A stretch of 64,000 nucleotides of DNA, from positions 372,001 to 436,000 of the forward strand of contig JBMNRD010000001.1 of NCBI GenBank assembly GCA_050944475.1, in the 5' to 3' direction. The notes beneath the pieces are model-generated. The model worked only from the letters and a program-made list of their open reading frames with translations. It did not search any database and was not told the DNA's origin. Below, one piece after another: positions 8,347-16,409 of the stretch. The first letter of the stretch is position 1; each line of letters opens with the position of its first letter. The position numbers and the translations under genes were made by a program. The stretch is from RGIG5612 sp050944475. GTDB lineage: Bacteria; Bacillota; Clostridia; Lachnospirales; Lachnospiraceae.

Positions 8347-8885
8347 TATTCCCATATCCTCCTTATCCATTTTTCCATTGTGCCTTTGATGGCGTCTCCC
8401 GCCTTTTCAGGGTCTGTTTCCGTCACATCTATACAGTGGATATAGTAATATGTCCGGCCGTCTTCCTCTGCGATGTCCATCGTTATTGTTCCGGGAGTCA
8501 GCGTGATTGAATTGGCCAGCATTGACTGGGCGTATTCGTTCTTTAATCCCACCGGAACCTTCACAATTCCCGAGTTTTTCGGGAGCCTTTTGAATGCTCT
8601 GACGGCAACATCAATATTGGCCTTAAGCAGCTCCCACAGGAATACCGGGATGTATAATATAAGCATCACCAGTCTTTTCGGATTCCACAGTCTGAACCCG
8701 CTCCCATGAACAAAATATCTGGCGGAAAATAATCCTGCACCGATACTTACCAGCGCGCCGGCGGCAATAATCTGCCATGACGGCTTTCCCATGATAATCC
8801 TTGCGAGCTCTCCGGAAATTAACAGCCAGAAAATAAAACAAACGATGGCGGTTGATATCACAGCCGGGAATTTTGTCTTTTTCAA
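8346..8885 (-). CDS. mbhA: MrpE-like membrane subunit (MbhA), probable TTG start
   Basis: Subunit matching MrpE/PhaE, the first gene of the Mrp-like module. Hydrophobic segments occupy the first ~60 and ~80-100 residues; the soluble C-terminal half includes NSITLTPGTITMDIAEEDG, the MrpE signature. I place the start at TTG 8885-8883, because AAAGGAGG lies 6 nt upstream and its TTG overlaps the TGA stop of hypB (TTGA). An ATG at 8930 in the same frame would add 15 residues and lacks such a site. Length is then 179 residues, normal for the family. Confidence 0.85.
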   Translation of the reverse strand: MKKTKFPAVISTAIVCFIFWLLISGELARIIMGKPSWQIIAAGALVSIGAGLFSARYFVHGSGFRLWNPKRLVMLILYIPVFLWELLKANIDVAVRAFKRLPKNSGIVKVPVGLKNEYAQSMLANSITLTPGTITMDIAEEDGRTYYYIHCIDVTETDPEKAGDAIKGTMEKWIRRIWE

Positions 8886-9550
8886 TCCTGTTCCTCCTTT
8901 ATCTTTTGGTTGATTCTGTTTCTCAACCATTCTATGAGTTCATCAAACCCTTCCCCCGTCCGCGATGATACGCGGAAAATATTGACCTTCGGATTGATGT
9001 CCGTTGCGTTTGCTTCAACCCTTGCATCGTCAAAATCAAAATGAGGCTTCATGTCATACTTGTTAATAACCAGCACGTTTGTCGTGGCAAACATTAACGG
9101 ATATTTCTCCACCTTGTCGTCGCCTTCCGGAACACTTAATATCGACACTCTGAAGTCCTCACCGATATCAAATTCCGCCGGGCAGACCAGATTTCCTATG
9201 TTCTCCACAATCAACACATCCAATTTGTCAAGGTCAAACATCGGCAGCATGTGTTGAACAGACATTGCCTCAATATGACACGCCCCGTCAGTCTGAAGCT
9301 GAACAACCGGTATCCCCATGGCGGCAATTATATCCGCATCTACATGGCCCGCCACGTCGCCTTCAATAACTCCGATATTCATTTCGTCTCTCAGGCATTC
9401 AATAATCCGGACTATCAGGCTGGTCTTCCCCGCGCCAGGAGAGCCCATAACATTAATCAGGCAAATATTCTTTTCTTTTAAGACATCCCTGACCTGCCTG
9501 CTGACATCCTCGTTCCAGGCCATTATCTGCTTAACTACCTTTATCTCCAT
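8882..9550 (-). CDS. hypB: Hydrogenase nickel-incorporation GTPase HypB
   Basis: SIMIBI-class GTPase that, with HypA, delivers nickel to the hydrogenase large subunit. Residues 30-45 contain the P-loop VMGSPGAGKTS; later elements are GDVAGHVDAD, the metal-site segment DGACHIEA, and NKYD for guanine specificity. The 222-residue form has no histidine-rich stretch or N-terminal CxxCGC nickel store, so it is the minimal type. The start at 9550 follows AGGTGG and overlaps the hypA stop (TAATG). Its position between the large subunit and the Mrp genes is unusual; hypAB are normally with hypCDEF. Confidence 0.95.
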   Translation of the reverse strand: MEIKVVKQIMAWNEDVSRQVRDVLKEKNICLINVMGSPGAGKTSLIVRIIECLRDEMNIGVIEGDVAGHVDADIIAAMGIPVVQLQTDGACHIEAMSVQHMLPMFDLDKLDVLIVENIGNLVCPAEFDIGEDFRVSILSVPEGDDKVEKYPLMFATTNVLVINKYDMKPHFDFDDARVEANATDINPKVNIFRVSSRTGEGFDELIEWLRNRINQKIKEEQD

Positions 9551-9891
9551 TATTCCACCTCCAGACTGTCTACAAAATATTCCCTGCCGGCAATAATTTT
9601 GAAGTTTATGCCGCCGCAATCGGGGCATCTTATTTTCTTCCTGTCAATTTCACCCTCAAATCCGCAATCGGGGCACCTAATGGCTACCGGAATCTTTTGA
9701 ACCGTTATACGGGCGCCTTCGGCGATTGTCCCTTTGCTGAGCACATCAAAATATTCCTTGATACACTCGGGAAAAACTCCGGACAACTCCCCTATTTTCA
9801 GCCTGATTTCCAAGATTCTTTCAGCGCCGTTTTCCACAGCGGCCGGTATGGCCGCCTCCATGATTCCCTCGGTAATTGCCAGCTCATGCAT
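9550..9891 (-). CDS. hypA: Hydrogenase nickel chaperone HypA
   Basis: Nickel-binding metallochaperone working with HypB. The N-terminus MHELAI supplies the nickel-binding His2, which fixes the start at 9891. The zinc-finger cysteines are C73, C76, C89 and C92 (CPDC...CPDC). Length is 113 residues, normal. The gene starts 5 bp after the stop of mbhL, so nickel insertion factor and its target are translated next to each other. Confidence 0.96.
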   Translation of the reverse strand: MHELAITEGIMEAAIPAAVENGAERILEIRLKIGELSGVFPECIKEYFDVLSKGTIAEGARITVQKIPVAIRCPDCGFEGEIDRKKIRCPDCGGINFKIIAGREYFVDSLEVE

Positions 9892-9896
9892 TTTGC

Positions 9897-10979
9897 TTAC
9901 CTGTCCATGCAGGAGAAGCACGGGTCAATACTGGCAATAATCAACGGCGCGTCCGCAACCGAGTTGCCTATCAGCATTGTCGGAACCGTTGGAGCATTCT
10001 TAAAAGTAGGAACGTGAATACATACACGCTTATTGGTTTCTCCGCCGTCTGAAACAACCTTGTATATCAGCTGACCGCGAGGAGCCTCATATCTGAACAC
10101 ATATTCACCGGCCTTAACTTTCGGAATGCGTGTTCCGAGGTTAATCTTACCGTCCGGTAAATTTTGAACAGCCTGACGGATTATCTTTATACTCTCGAGG
10201 TTTTCAAGAACTCTTACAACGACCCTTGAAAATACATCGCAACTTGGCCAGACGGCCTTCTCAAACTCAAAATCGTCATAACTGCTGTAAGGTGCGTCAA
10301 TACGGACATCCACAGGAATATTTGACGCTCTTGCGTGAGGCCCTATCGCGCCGATTCTGAGAGCGTCCTCGGTAGTCAGGATGCCTACCCCTTTGGTCCT
10401 GAGGGCGACGGTTTTATCTGTCAGCAAAATGTCTTTCAGGCGTTTCATCGATTCCTCAAATGTATCAAGCATCTTAATGAGGCTTGCTATCTGAACCTCA
10501 TTGATATCTCTTCTTGCCCCGCCGATTGTAACCATTCCGTAATTCACACGGTTTCCGGTAAGCTCCTCAAGCATATCCATGATAATCTCCCTGTGATCCC
10601 AGATATGCATGAACAAGCTGTCATGGCCGATAAGGTGCAATGCAATTCCAAGCCACAAAGAATGTGAATGAAGACGCTCGAGTTCAGCGATAATTACACG
10701 GATATATTCGCCTCTTTTCGGAACGGGAAGTCCCATAATGCCCTCAACCGTGATTGCATAAGACATTGTATGTGAATGTGAGCATATTCCGCAAACGCGC
10801 TCAACCAGGGAAATGGTCTGAATATGATTTTTCTCCGTTGCAAGCTTTTCAATTCCGCGATGGTTGTATCCGATGAAAACCTCCGCATTCTTGATTTCCT
10901 CGCCTTCCGTGTACAGTCTTGCGTGAACAGGCTCCTCAAGGGCAGGATGGTATGGTCCGATTGGTACTATGTAACTCAT
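9897..10979 (-). CDS. mbhL: [NiFe]-hydrogenase large (catalytic) subunit, group 4 Mbh type
   Basis: Holds the NiFe(CN)2CO active site that reduces protons to H2 or the reverse. Both Ni-binding pairs are intact: C63 and C66 in ERVCGICSHSH, and C354 and C357 in DPCFSCMDR. This argues for a true hydrogenase rather than the related sulfane reductase or complex I subunit, which lose these cysteines. The protein ends at R360, directly after the second motif. It therefore lacks the C-terminal peptide that a hydrogenase endopeptidase removes, as known for EchE and CooH, and no such protease gene is in the operon. The 360-residue length fits group 4. It overlaps mbhK by 4 bp. Confidence 0.95.
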   Translation of the reverse strand: MSYIVPIGPYHPALEEPVHARLYTEGEEIKNAEVFIGYNHRGIEKLATEKNHIQTISLVERVCGICSHSHTMSYAITVEGIMGLPVPKRGEYIRVIIAELERLHSHSLWLGIALHLIGHDSLFMHIWDHREIIMDMLEELTGNRVNYGMVTIGGARRDINEVQIASLIKMLDTFEESMKRLKDILLTDKTVALRTKGVGILTTEDALRIGAIGPHARASNIPVDVRIDAPYSSYDDFEFEKAVWPSCDVFSRVVVRVLENLESIKIIRQAVQNLPDGKINLGTRIPKVKAGEYVFRYEAPRGQLIYKVVSDGGETNKRVCIHVPTFKNAPTVPTMLIGNSVADAPLIIASIDPCFSCMDR

Positions 10980-11419
10980 TTTTCATCCTCCTTCTTGTCT
11001 TGTTCTTTCTTGCCTTGTTCTTTCTTGCCTTGTTCTTTCTTGCCTTGTGCTTTTTCAATCAGTTCCTTCATCGGTGTTACAAGGATTTGCCCCTGCCCGT
11101 CCAGCATGCTGTCCGGCATAAAAAGACGTTTGGAGGCATCAACACCTTCAAATGTGATGTCCATAAGCTCCATAAGCTCCCTTTCCGGCCACTCTGCTCC
11201 AAGGTCGTAAATGCCGCTGATTGAAGGCAGCACTTTTTCCCCGACAACCTGATAAGACTCGACTCCGCCCGGAATTTCATATTCGTATGAAATCTCCGGC
11301 AGTCCGTCATCATTGATGAAGCCGTGAATCATTGCCAGGGGTACCCCTGCCTCGCGCATGCGCTTGGCGGTCGGAACAATCTCACTTGCAGTAATGGTAA
11401 TCTTATTATACGTTTGCAT
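10976..11419 (-). CDS. mbhK: NuoC-like hydrogenase subunit (MbhK) with repetitive charged tail
   Basis: Peripheral subunit related to the 30-kDa NuoC/EchD family, which braces the large subunit. The family-like core covers about residues 1-115, including PGGVESYQVVGEKVLPSISG and the segment EWPERELMELMD. The last ~25 residues are a tandem repeat of GKKEQ encoded by 15-bp DNA repeats (bases ~10985-11050), an almost purely charged tail. I start at ATG 11419, spaced 6 nt from GAGG; two upstream in-frame starts (11425, 11431) are possible. It overlaps mbhL by 4 bp and is the first structural gene after hypE. Confidence 0.85.
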   Translation of the reverse strand: MQTYNKITITASEIVPTAKRMREAGVPLAMIHGFINDDGLPEISYEYEIPGGVESYQVVGEKVLPSISGIYDLGAEWPERELMELMDITFEGVDASKRLFMPDSMLDGQGQILVTPMKELIEKAQGKKEQGKKEQGKKEQDKKEDEK

Positions 11420-11516
11420 AATCATCCTCACTTTTTATATATTGACAATCATTGCCGTTTGTTATCATATTTCAGCATATTTGAACGGCCTCCTGCCCCG
11501 GATTCTTAGACAACTC

Positions 11517-12518
11517 CTAACAAATTCTCGGAAGTTGGATTCCGCTGAGCTTTGTCAACACTCTGGTGCCTCCGATACCGGTTTTCAAAAGAACCCTGCC
11601 CGGATTGGCTTCACACACGGTCCCGATTATTACGGCATTTTCTCCAAGAGGACGGGTCTTAAGAAGCTCCACGGCCTCTTCGGCCGACTCCGGGGCCGCC
11701 ACAGCAATCAGCTTGCCCTCATTGGCGGCGTAAAGCGGATCAATGCCCAGTATGCTGCAGGCAGCTAAAACCCCCTTATCCACAGGGATGCGCTCCTCCT
11801 CCAATTCAATGGAAAAATCACGCCCTTCCGCAAATTCGCAAAGAGTTGTCGCCAAACCTCCCCTGGTCGGATCCCTCATAACCCTCAGGTTGCCTCCGAG
11901 CTTTTCAAGCATACTCGTCAGCTCATGCAGCGGGGCGCAATCACTTTGGACATTTCCCTGAAGCAAATGTTCATTCCTTGCCAGCATTACGGCCGTGCCA
12001 TGGTCCCCCGCTGTTCCGGATATCAGCACCTTGTCTCCCGGACAAATTGCTCCCGGCGAAAGTCCTTCATGACTCAAAAAACCTATTCCCGCCGTGTTCA
12101 GATAAATGCCGTCGCATTTGCCCCGTTCCACCACCTTTGTATCACCTGTCACAACCATGACGCCGGCCTCTTTAGCCGCAATCATGACCGAGTCAAGGAT
12201 TCTTTCCAGGTCTTCTACCGGCAGGCCCTCTTCAATGATGGCGGAAAGTGAAAGGTACATTGGCCTGCCGCCGCTGACTGCAATATCATTTACCGTGCCG
12301 CACACCGCCAGCTTGCCAATATCTCCTCCGGGAAAGAAATACGGACTTACCACGAAACTGTCCGTTGTAAAGACCAGTCTCTTTGCTCCGTCGATAATCG
12401 CACCGTCTCCCAACTCGTGCAATACGTCATTGCCGAATCTGGGCAATATCAACTTGTCAATCAGTTCCGCTGTCTTCTTTCCGCCGCTTCCGAAATCCAA
12501 AGTAATAAATTGTTCCAC
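11517..12518 (-). CDS. hypE: Hydrogenase maturation carbamoyl dehydratase HypE
   Basis: Converts the carbamoyl group received from HypF into the cyanide ligand of the active-site iron, using ATP. The C-terminus ends LPRIC, giving the essential terminal cysteine. The N-terminal FGSGGKKT and GDTKVVERG are typical PurM-like ATP-binding elements. I propose GTG 12518 as start, because AAGGGG lies 6 nt before it and it gives a normal 333-residue length. An ATG at 12551 in frame would add residues MVGRAWKKGEQ, which derive from the repeated spacer described separately. The stop is followed by a 97-bp gap before mbhK. Confidence 0.92.
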   Translation of the reverse strand: MEQFITLDFGSGGKKTAELIDKLILPRFGNDVLHELGDGAIIDGAKRLVFTTDSFVVSPYFFPGGDIGKLAVCGTVNDIAVSGGRPMYLSLSAIIEEGLPVEDLERILDSVMIAAKEAGVMVVTGDTKVVERGKCDGIYLNTAGIGFLSHEGLSPGAICPGDKVLISGTAGDHGTAVMLARNEHLLQGNVQSDCAPLHELTSMLEKLGGNLRVMRDPTRGGLATTLCEFAEGRDFSIELEEERIPVDKGVLAACSILGIDPLYAANEGKLIAVAAPESAEEAVELLKTRPLGENAVIIGTVCEANPGRVLLKTGIGGTRVLTKLSGIQLPRIC

Positions 12519-12531
12519 TTGTTCCCCTTTT

Positions 12532-12679
12532 TTCCATGCCCGCCCCACCATATCAAAACCGAAAGCTCTTTGCAATCTCAATCGCCTTTTGTTTCCATGC
12601 CCGGCCCACCATATCTTATGTCCGGCGGCTATATGCCTCTTCGGATGATTTGCTTCCGTGTCCGTCCATCTATATCTTA
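12532..12679 (-). repeat. Three-copy direct repeat (about 61-bp period) between hypD and hypE
   Basis: Three copies of a ~26-bp unit lie at 12532-12554, 12593-12618 and 12654-12679, starting 61 bp apart. The minus-strand core is GATATGGTGGGCCGGGCATGG. The first two copies are almost identical; the third matches at 20 of 26 positions. Each copy supplies an ATG. The outer two open tiny frames of 17 codons (12616-12669) and 19 codons (12553-12612), each ending within a few bases of the next ATG, and the copy next to hypE reads in frame into it. None has a good ribosome binding site. It may be a decayed duplication or a chain of leader cistrons. Confidence 0.8.
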
Positions 12680-12698
12680 AATATATTATAAATATGTT

Positions 12699-13772
12699 CT
12701 AAATATAATTATAATTATATTCTGCCGCGCATGCTCCCTCTCCGGAAACCATGCACGGTCCCACGGGAAGCTCCGGGCTGCATCCTTTTGCAAATAGCGG
12801 ACATTGCCGCGGACTTATCTTGCCCTGTATTACCTCCCCGCACCTGCACAAGGTCTGTTCTTTTACCGGAACGTCTTCAATCGCAAACCTTGTCTCCGCA
12901 TCAAATTCCCTGTATTCATCACGTATTCTCAAGCCGCTTCTTTGAATCGGGCCAAGACCGCGCCAAACATCATCCCTTGGAATAAAAACCTCTTCCATAA
13001 CTGCCATTGCCGCCCTGTTCCCGGCCGGTGCCACCGCTTTGGTATACGCATTTTCCAGGCGCGGGGTATCTTTGCTTATTTGCCATGCCAGCCTGCAGAT
13101 TGCCGCCATTATTTCCTGCGGCTCAAACCCTGCAATAACCGCCGGCATATTATATTCACTTTCAAAAAACTCAAAGCCCCGCTCCCCGATGACGGTTGCC
13201 ACGTGACCCGGGCAGATAAAACCCTGAATGTTAAACTCATTGTCAGCCATTAATGCCCTCAAGGCGGGCTCGACCGTCTTTAGCATGGAAAATACCGAAA
13301 AATTTTCAAGTCTCTCTTCTTTTGCCATTTTTATTGCCACACCCGTTCCCGGTGCCGTGGTTTCGAAGCCGACTCCAAGAAAAACAACCTGCCTGTCCGG
13401 GTTTTCTCTTGCTATTTCCACCGCGTCGACAGGAGAAAACACCACCCTTATATCGGCGCCCCCGGCTTTTAATCTGCCAAGAGAATCCCCCCGACTGCTG
13501 CCGGGCACCCTTACCATGTCACCATAGGTTACAATTGTCACCTTCGGCAGAACCGCCATCTTTAATATCTTATCAATGATATGAGCTGCGGTTACGCACA
13601 CCGGGCATCCCGGCCCTGAAATCAGCTTTATATTTTTCGGAATCATGCTTTTGATTCCGCTTCTTGCAATCGACATTGTGTGAGTGCCGCACACCTCCAT
13701 AAGACGAATCTCGCCTAAATCCATGGAAGCAAGCACGTTCACAAGTTCGCGCATTGTCTCCCTGCCGTTCAT
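12699..13772 (-). CDS. hypD: Hydrogenase Fe(CN)2CO assembly protein HypD
   Basis: Scaffold on which the iron with its CN and CO ligands is assembled, together with HypC. It shows the conserved motifs MEVCGTHTMSIARSGIKS (residues ~25-42) and GPGCPVCVT (residues ~53-61). The C-terminal [4Fe-4S]-binding cysteine region has CRCGEVIQGKISPRQCPLF, KGCSPE, GPC and GACAAEY. The 357-residue length is normal. It overlaps hypC by 4 bp (ATGA). The frame ends in an AT-rich stretch coding EYNYNYI, followed by the repeated spacer. Confidence 0.96.
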   Translation of the reverse strand: MNGRETMRELVNVLASMDLGEIRLMEVCGTHTMSIARSGIKSMIPKNIKLISGPGCPVCVTAAHIIDKILKMAVLPKVTIVTYGDMVRVPGSSRGDSLGRLKAGGADIRVVFSPVDAVEIARENPDRQVVFLGVGFETTAPGTGVAIKMAKEERLENFSVFSMLKTVEPALRALMADNEFNIQGFICPGHVATVIGERGFEFFESEYNMPAVIAGFEPQEIMAAICRLAWQISKDTPRLENAYTKAVAPAGNRAAMAVMEEVFIPRDDVWRGLGPIQRSGLRIRDEYREFDAETRFAIEDVPVKEQTLCRCGEVIQGKISPRQCPLFAKGCSPELPVGPCMVSGEGACAAEYNYNYI

Positions 13773-14038
13773 GACTGCCTGCCTTCGCCCGGCATGCCTG
13801 ACGACTGCCGTCCGATTTCGGCCAAGGCCTGTTCCACCTCTTTCGCAGCGGCAATTCCGGCAAGTGCCTGATCCTTGCTCAATCTTTCAATGGCAAATCC
13901 CGCATGAACAAGCACATACTCTCCGACCTTGGGATTGCTGATGAAATCCAGGCGGATTTTCCTTTGCACTCCGTCCCGTTCGGCTATGGCATCGCTGCCT
14001 TCTATATTCGTTATCTTAAGCGGTACGGCAAGACACAT
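13769..14038 (-). CDS. hypC: Hydrogenase assembly chaperone HypC
   Basis: Small chaperone that shuttles the iron-ligand unit between HypD and the large subunit. The N-terminus MCLAVPLKI contains the essential Cys2, which fixes the start at 14038. The later segment VGEYVLVHAGFAIERL is the family signature. At 89 residues it is slightly long because of a C-terminal tail. It lies 9 bp after hypF and overlaps hypD. Confidence 0.96.
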   Translation of the reverse strand: MCLAVPLKITNIEGSDAIAERDGVQRKIRLDFISNPKVGEYVLVHAGFAIERLSKDQALAGIAAAKEVEQALAEIGRQSSGMPGEGRQS

Positions 14039-14047
14039 GTTCGCATT

Positions 14048-16123
14048 TTACTCCTGAATCCGGCGGGCGGCTATGGCAACCTGGCCGAGGCATAAACCTT
14101 CATCATTTGTCGGCACCCGACTATGATGATATGTCCTAAAGCCATAGTTTGCAAGCATAATTGTTATTTTTTTAACAATAAACATGTTCTGGAATGTTCC
14201 TCCGGAGAGCACCACTCTGTCAAGGCCTGTTTTTTCTCGTATTTTACGACACATTTCTACTGCGGCCTCCAACAATGTATTCATGAATTTAGCGGCAATT
14301 ATTCCCTTTTCGATGCCCTTGTTTACGTCGCTTGCGATTGCTCTTATCATCTCACGGGTATCGATAATCTGATGTCCGGCCGAATCTATCGTCCACGAAT
14401 AAGTCCCCTTTTCGTTCTCACGGGCAATGGCCTCAAGCAGTACTGCTCCCTGTCCCTCGTATGAGGCCTCGTTACAGACTCCGGCAAGTGCGCTGACCGC
14501 ATCAAATAATCTTCCCATTCCCGTTGAAACGGGACAGTTGATATTTCCCCCAAGCATACTTCGTACGGCATCGCTCGTTTTCCCCGGGAAATGCTCCCGG
14601 CTGTCAATTCCGGCATCCTCCAGAACCGCAACGGCAACCCTCCACAATTCTTTCGTCGCCACGTCTCCGCCGGCAAGTTTTATCGGTCTGATGCAGCCCT
14701 CGCGTTCAAAAGTGTCATATCCGCCGGTCAGAAATTCGCTCCCCAGGATAGTCCCGTCACTTCCATAGCCCGCGCCGTCCCAGATAATTCCGATGCAATG
14801 TCCGTCAAGTCCGTTATCCGCCATGCATGAGGCCATGTGTGCGTGGTGATGCTGGACTCTTATCAGCCTCATGCCCTCTTCGTCTGCTGTTTTGCAGGCA
14901 TACTCCGTTGACAAGTAGTCCGGATGAAGGTCGCAAACAATGCAGTCGGGCTCTATTTTGAACAACTTCCGGAAATGTCTTATCTGTTCCTCATAGTTTT
15001 GCAACGTTTCCAAATTCTTTAAATCTCCCATGTGCCGGCTTGGGTAAACATATTCACCCCTTGCCAGGGCAAAAGATGCCTTTTGCTCCGCTCCGCAGGC
15101 CAAAATGCCTTCTGTCTTACAGGAAATGTTTATCTTCACCGGCAGGGGAACATATCCTCTGGAGCGTCTTACCGGATATTCCCTTCCATCAAGAATCCAC
15201 TGAAGCGAATCGTCGCAGCCGGTTTCAATTTCCCTGTTATGTGTCAGAAAATAATCCGCCACCAAAGGCAACCGGGCAAATGCCTCCCCGTCTTTGTATA
15301 TTATCGGCAGTTCTGACAGGTTGCCGCTTGTCATTACCAGGCTGTCCAAGCCACTGTCAAACAGGAGATGATGGACCGGCGTATAGGGCAGCATTATACC
15401 AATAAAGCCGTTTTCGCTCAAGTGTCGGTGTTCGTTCGCCTCGTGTTTTTTCAGCAGAACGATCGGCCGTTCGGGGCTTTCCAACGCCCTTTTCTCCTCC
15501 GGGGAAATTACGGCATAGCTCTCCGCCGCCTGTATATCCTTGCACATTATTGCCATAGGTTTTTCATCCCGGTGCTTTCTTCTTCTCAGTCTTGTCACCG
15601 CCGCTTCATCATCCGCCCTGCATGCAAGATGATATCCCCCGATGCCCTTCACTGCGACAATCATCCCCGCCTTAAGTGCTGCTGCTGCATTTTCCACCGG
15701 GTCGCCTTCCACGGGAATGACTTCGGAGTGGCTCTCTCCTTCAACCACAACCTTAAGAAATGAAAGGACCGGACCGCACTTTTCACAGGCAATGGACTGA
15801 GCATGGTATCTCCTGTTCGCGATGTCTCCGTATTCGCGCCCGCATTCGGGACACATTTCAAACTCTCCCATAGTTGTATTGCGTCTGTCGTATGGGATAC
15901 CCTTTATAATCGTGAATCCGGGGCCGCAATTGATGCAGTTGATAAACGGATACCTATATCTTGAGTCGGACGGATCTTTCATTTCCCGAAGGCATTCCGG
16001 ACAAGTTGCTATATCCGGGGGAACTATTGTCTGCTTCGTACCGCCTGTATTACTCTCTATTGTCTCAAAGCCTTCTTCTTGCACAATTTTGTTCGCCTGA
16101 ATATTTGCCATGATTTTATCCAT
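14048..16123 (-). CDS. hypF: Carbamoyltransferase HypF lacking the acylphosphatase domain
   Basis: Activates carbamoyl phosphate with ATP and passes the carbamoyl group to HypE. Present are the double zinc finger (CPECLREM at C41-44, INCINCGPGFT, CPECGREY, CEKCGP), the YrdC-like adenylate domain around residues 150-330 and the Kae1-like domain with the metal motif QHHHAHMAS. The usual N-terminal acylphosphatase domain of about 90 residues is missing: only 40 residues precede the first zinc finger, against well over 100 in E. coli HypF. Upstream in frame there is a stop, and the sequence is AT-rich with a promoter, so a simple frameshift is unlikely. It is the first gene of the hyp-mbh operon. 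Confidence 0.92.
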   Translation of the reverse strand: MDKIMANIQANKIVQEEGFETIESNTGGTKQTIVPPDIATCPECLREMKDPSDSRYRYPFINCINCGPGFTIIKGIPYDRRNTTMGEFEMCPECGREYGDIANRRYHAQSIACEKCGPVLSFLKVVVEGESHSEVIPVEGDPVENAAAALKAGMIVAVKGIGGYHLACRADDEAAVTRLRRRKHRDEKPMAIMCKDIQAAESYAVISPEEKRALESPERPIVLLKKHEANEHRHLSENGFIGIMLPYTPVHHLLFDSGLDSLVMTSGNLSELPIIYKDGEAFARLPLVADYFLTHNREIETGCDDSLQWILDGREYPVRRSRGYVPLPVKINISCKTEGILACGAEQKASFALARGEYVYPSRHMGDLKNLETLQNYEEQIRHFRKLFKIEPDCIVCDLHPDYLSTEYACKTADEEGMRLIRVQHHHAHMASCMADNGLDGHCIGIIWDGAGYGSDGTILGSEFLTGGYDTFEREGCIRPIKLAGGDVATKELWRVAVAVLEDAGIDSREHFPGKTSDAVRSMLGGNINCPVSTGMGRLFDAVSALAGVCNEASYEGQGAVLLEAIARENEKGTYSWTIDSAGHQIIDTREMIRAIASDVNKGIEKGIIAAKFMNTLLEAAVEMCRKIREKTGLDRVVLSGGTFQNMFIVKKITIMLANYGFRTYHHSRVPTNDEGLCLGQVAIAARRIQE

Positions 16124-16182
16124 AATGTTCTGCCCTGTCGGTATCCCTGTTCTTTTTTAGGACATGCTTTGCTTTTAAAAAA

Positions 16183-16208
16183 TACAAATTGTATAAAAAA
16201 AATACAAT
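16183..16208 (-). promoter_or_regulatory. Overlapping palindromes in the hypF leader (possible operator)
   Basis: TACAA-A-TTGTA (16183-16193) overlaps ATTGTAT-N7-ATACAAT (16188-16208). Both lie just downstream of the -10 box of the hypF promoter, a typical position for a repressor site. No matching regulator is identified; the A-tract spacer may make part of this fortuitous. Confidence 0.4.
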
Positions 16209-16217
16209 CTGCTCCTT

Positions 16218-16246
16218 AATATACAATAAGCACGAGTCTTAGTCAA
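16218..16246 (-). promoter_or_regulatory. SigA-type promoter of the hyp-mbh operon
   Basis: On the minus strand TTGACT (16246-16241), a 17-bp spacer and TATATT (16223-16218) lie about 95 bp upstream of hypF. No other good promoter is evident before mbhN, so it may drive all 19 genes. Confidence 0.7.
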
Positions 16247-16409
16247 CCTAAAGCTTGTATGTTCTATTAGATTTTTTGAATATCAAATTTATTCTTTTCT
16301 ATTGTTATGATAGCAGAATAGATACGTCCTTTAGGACATCCGCCCACGGTCTGTAACCGCCGATTGTTATAACGACACAGCATGCACATTTTTCTGAACG
16401 AAAGGAAAA

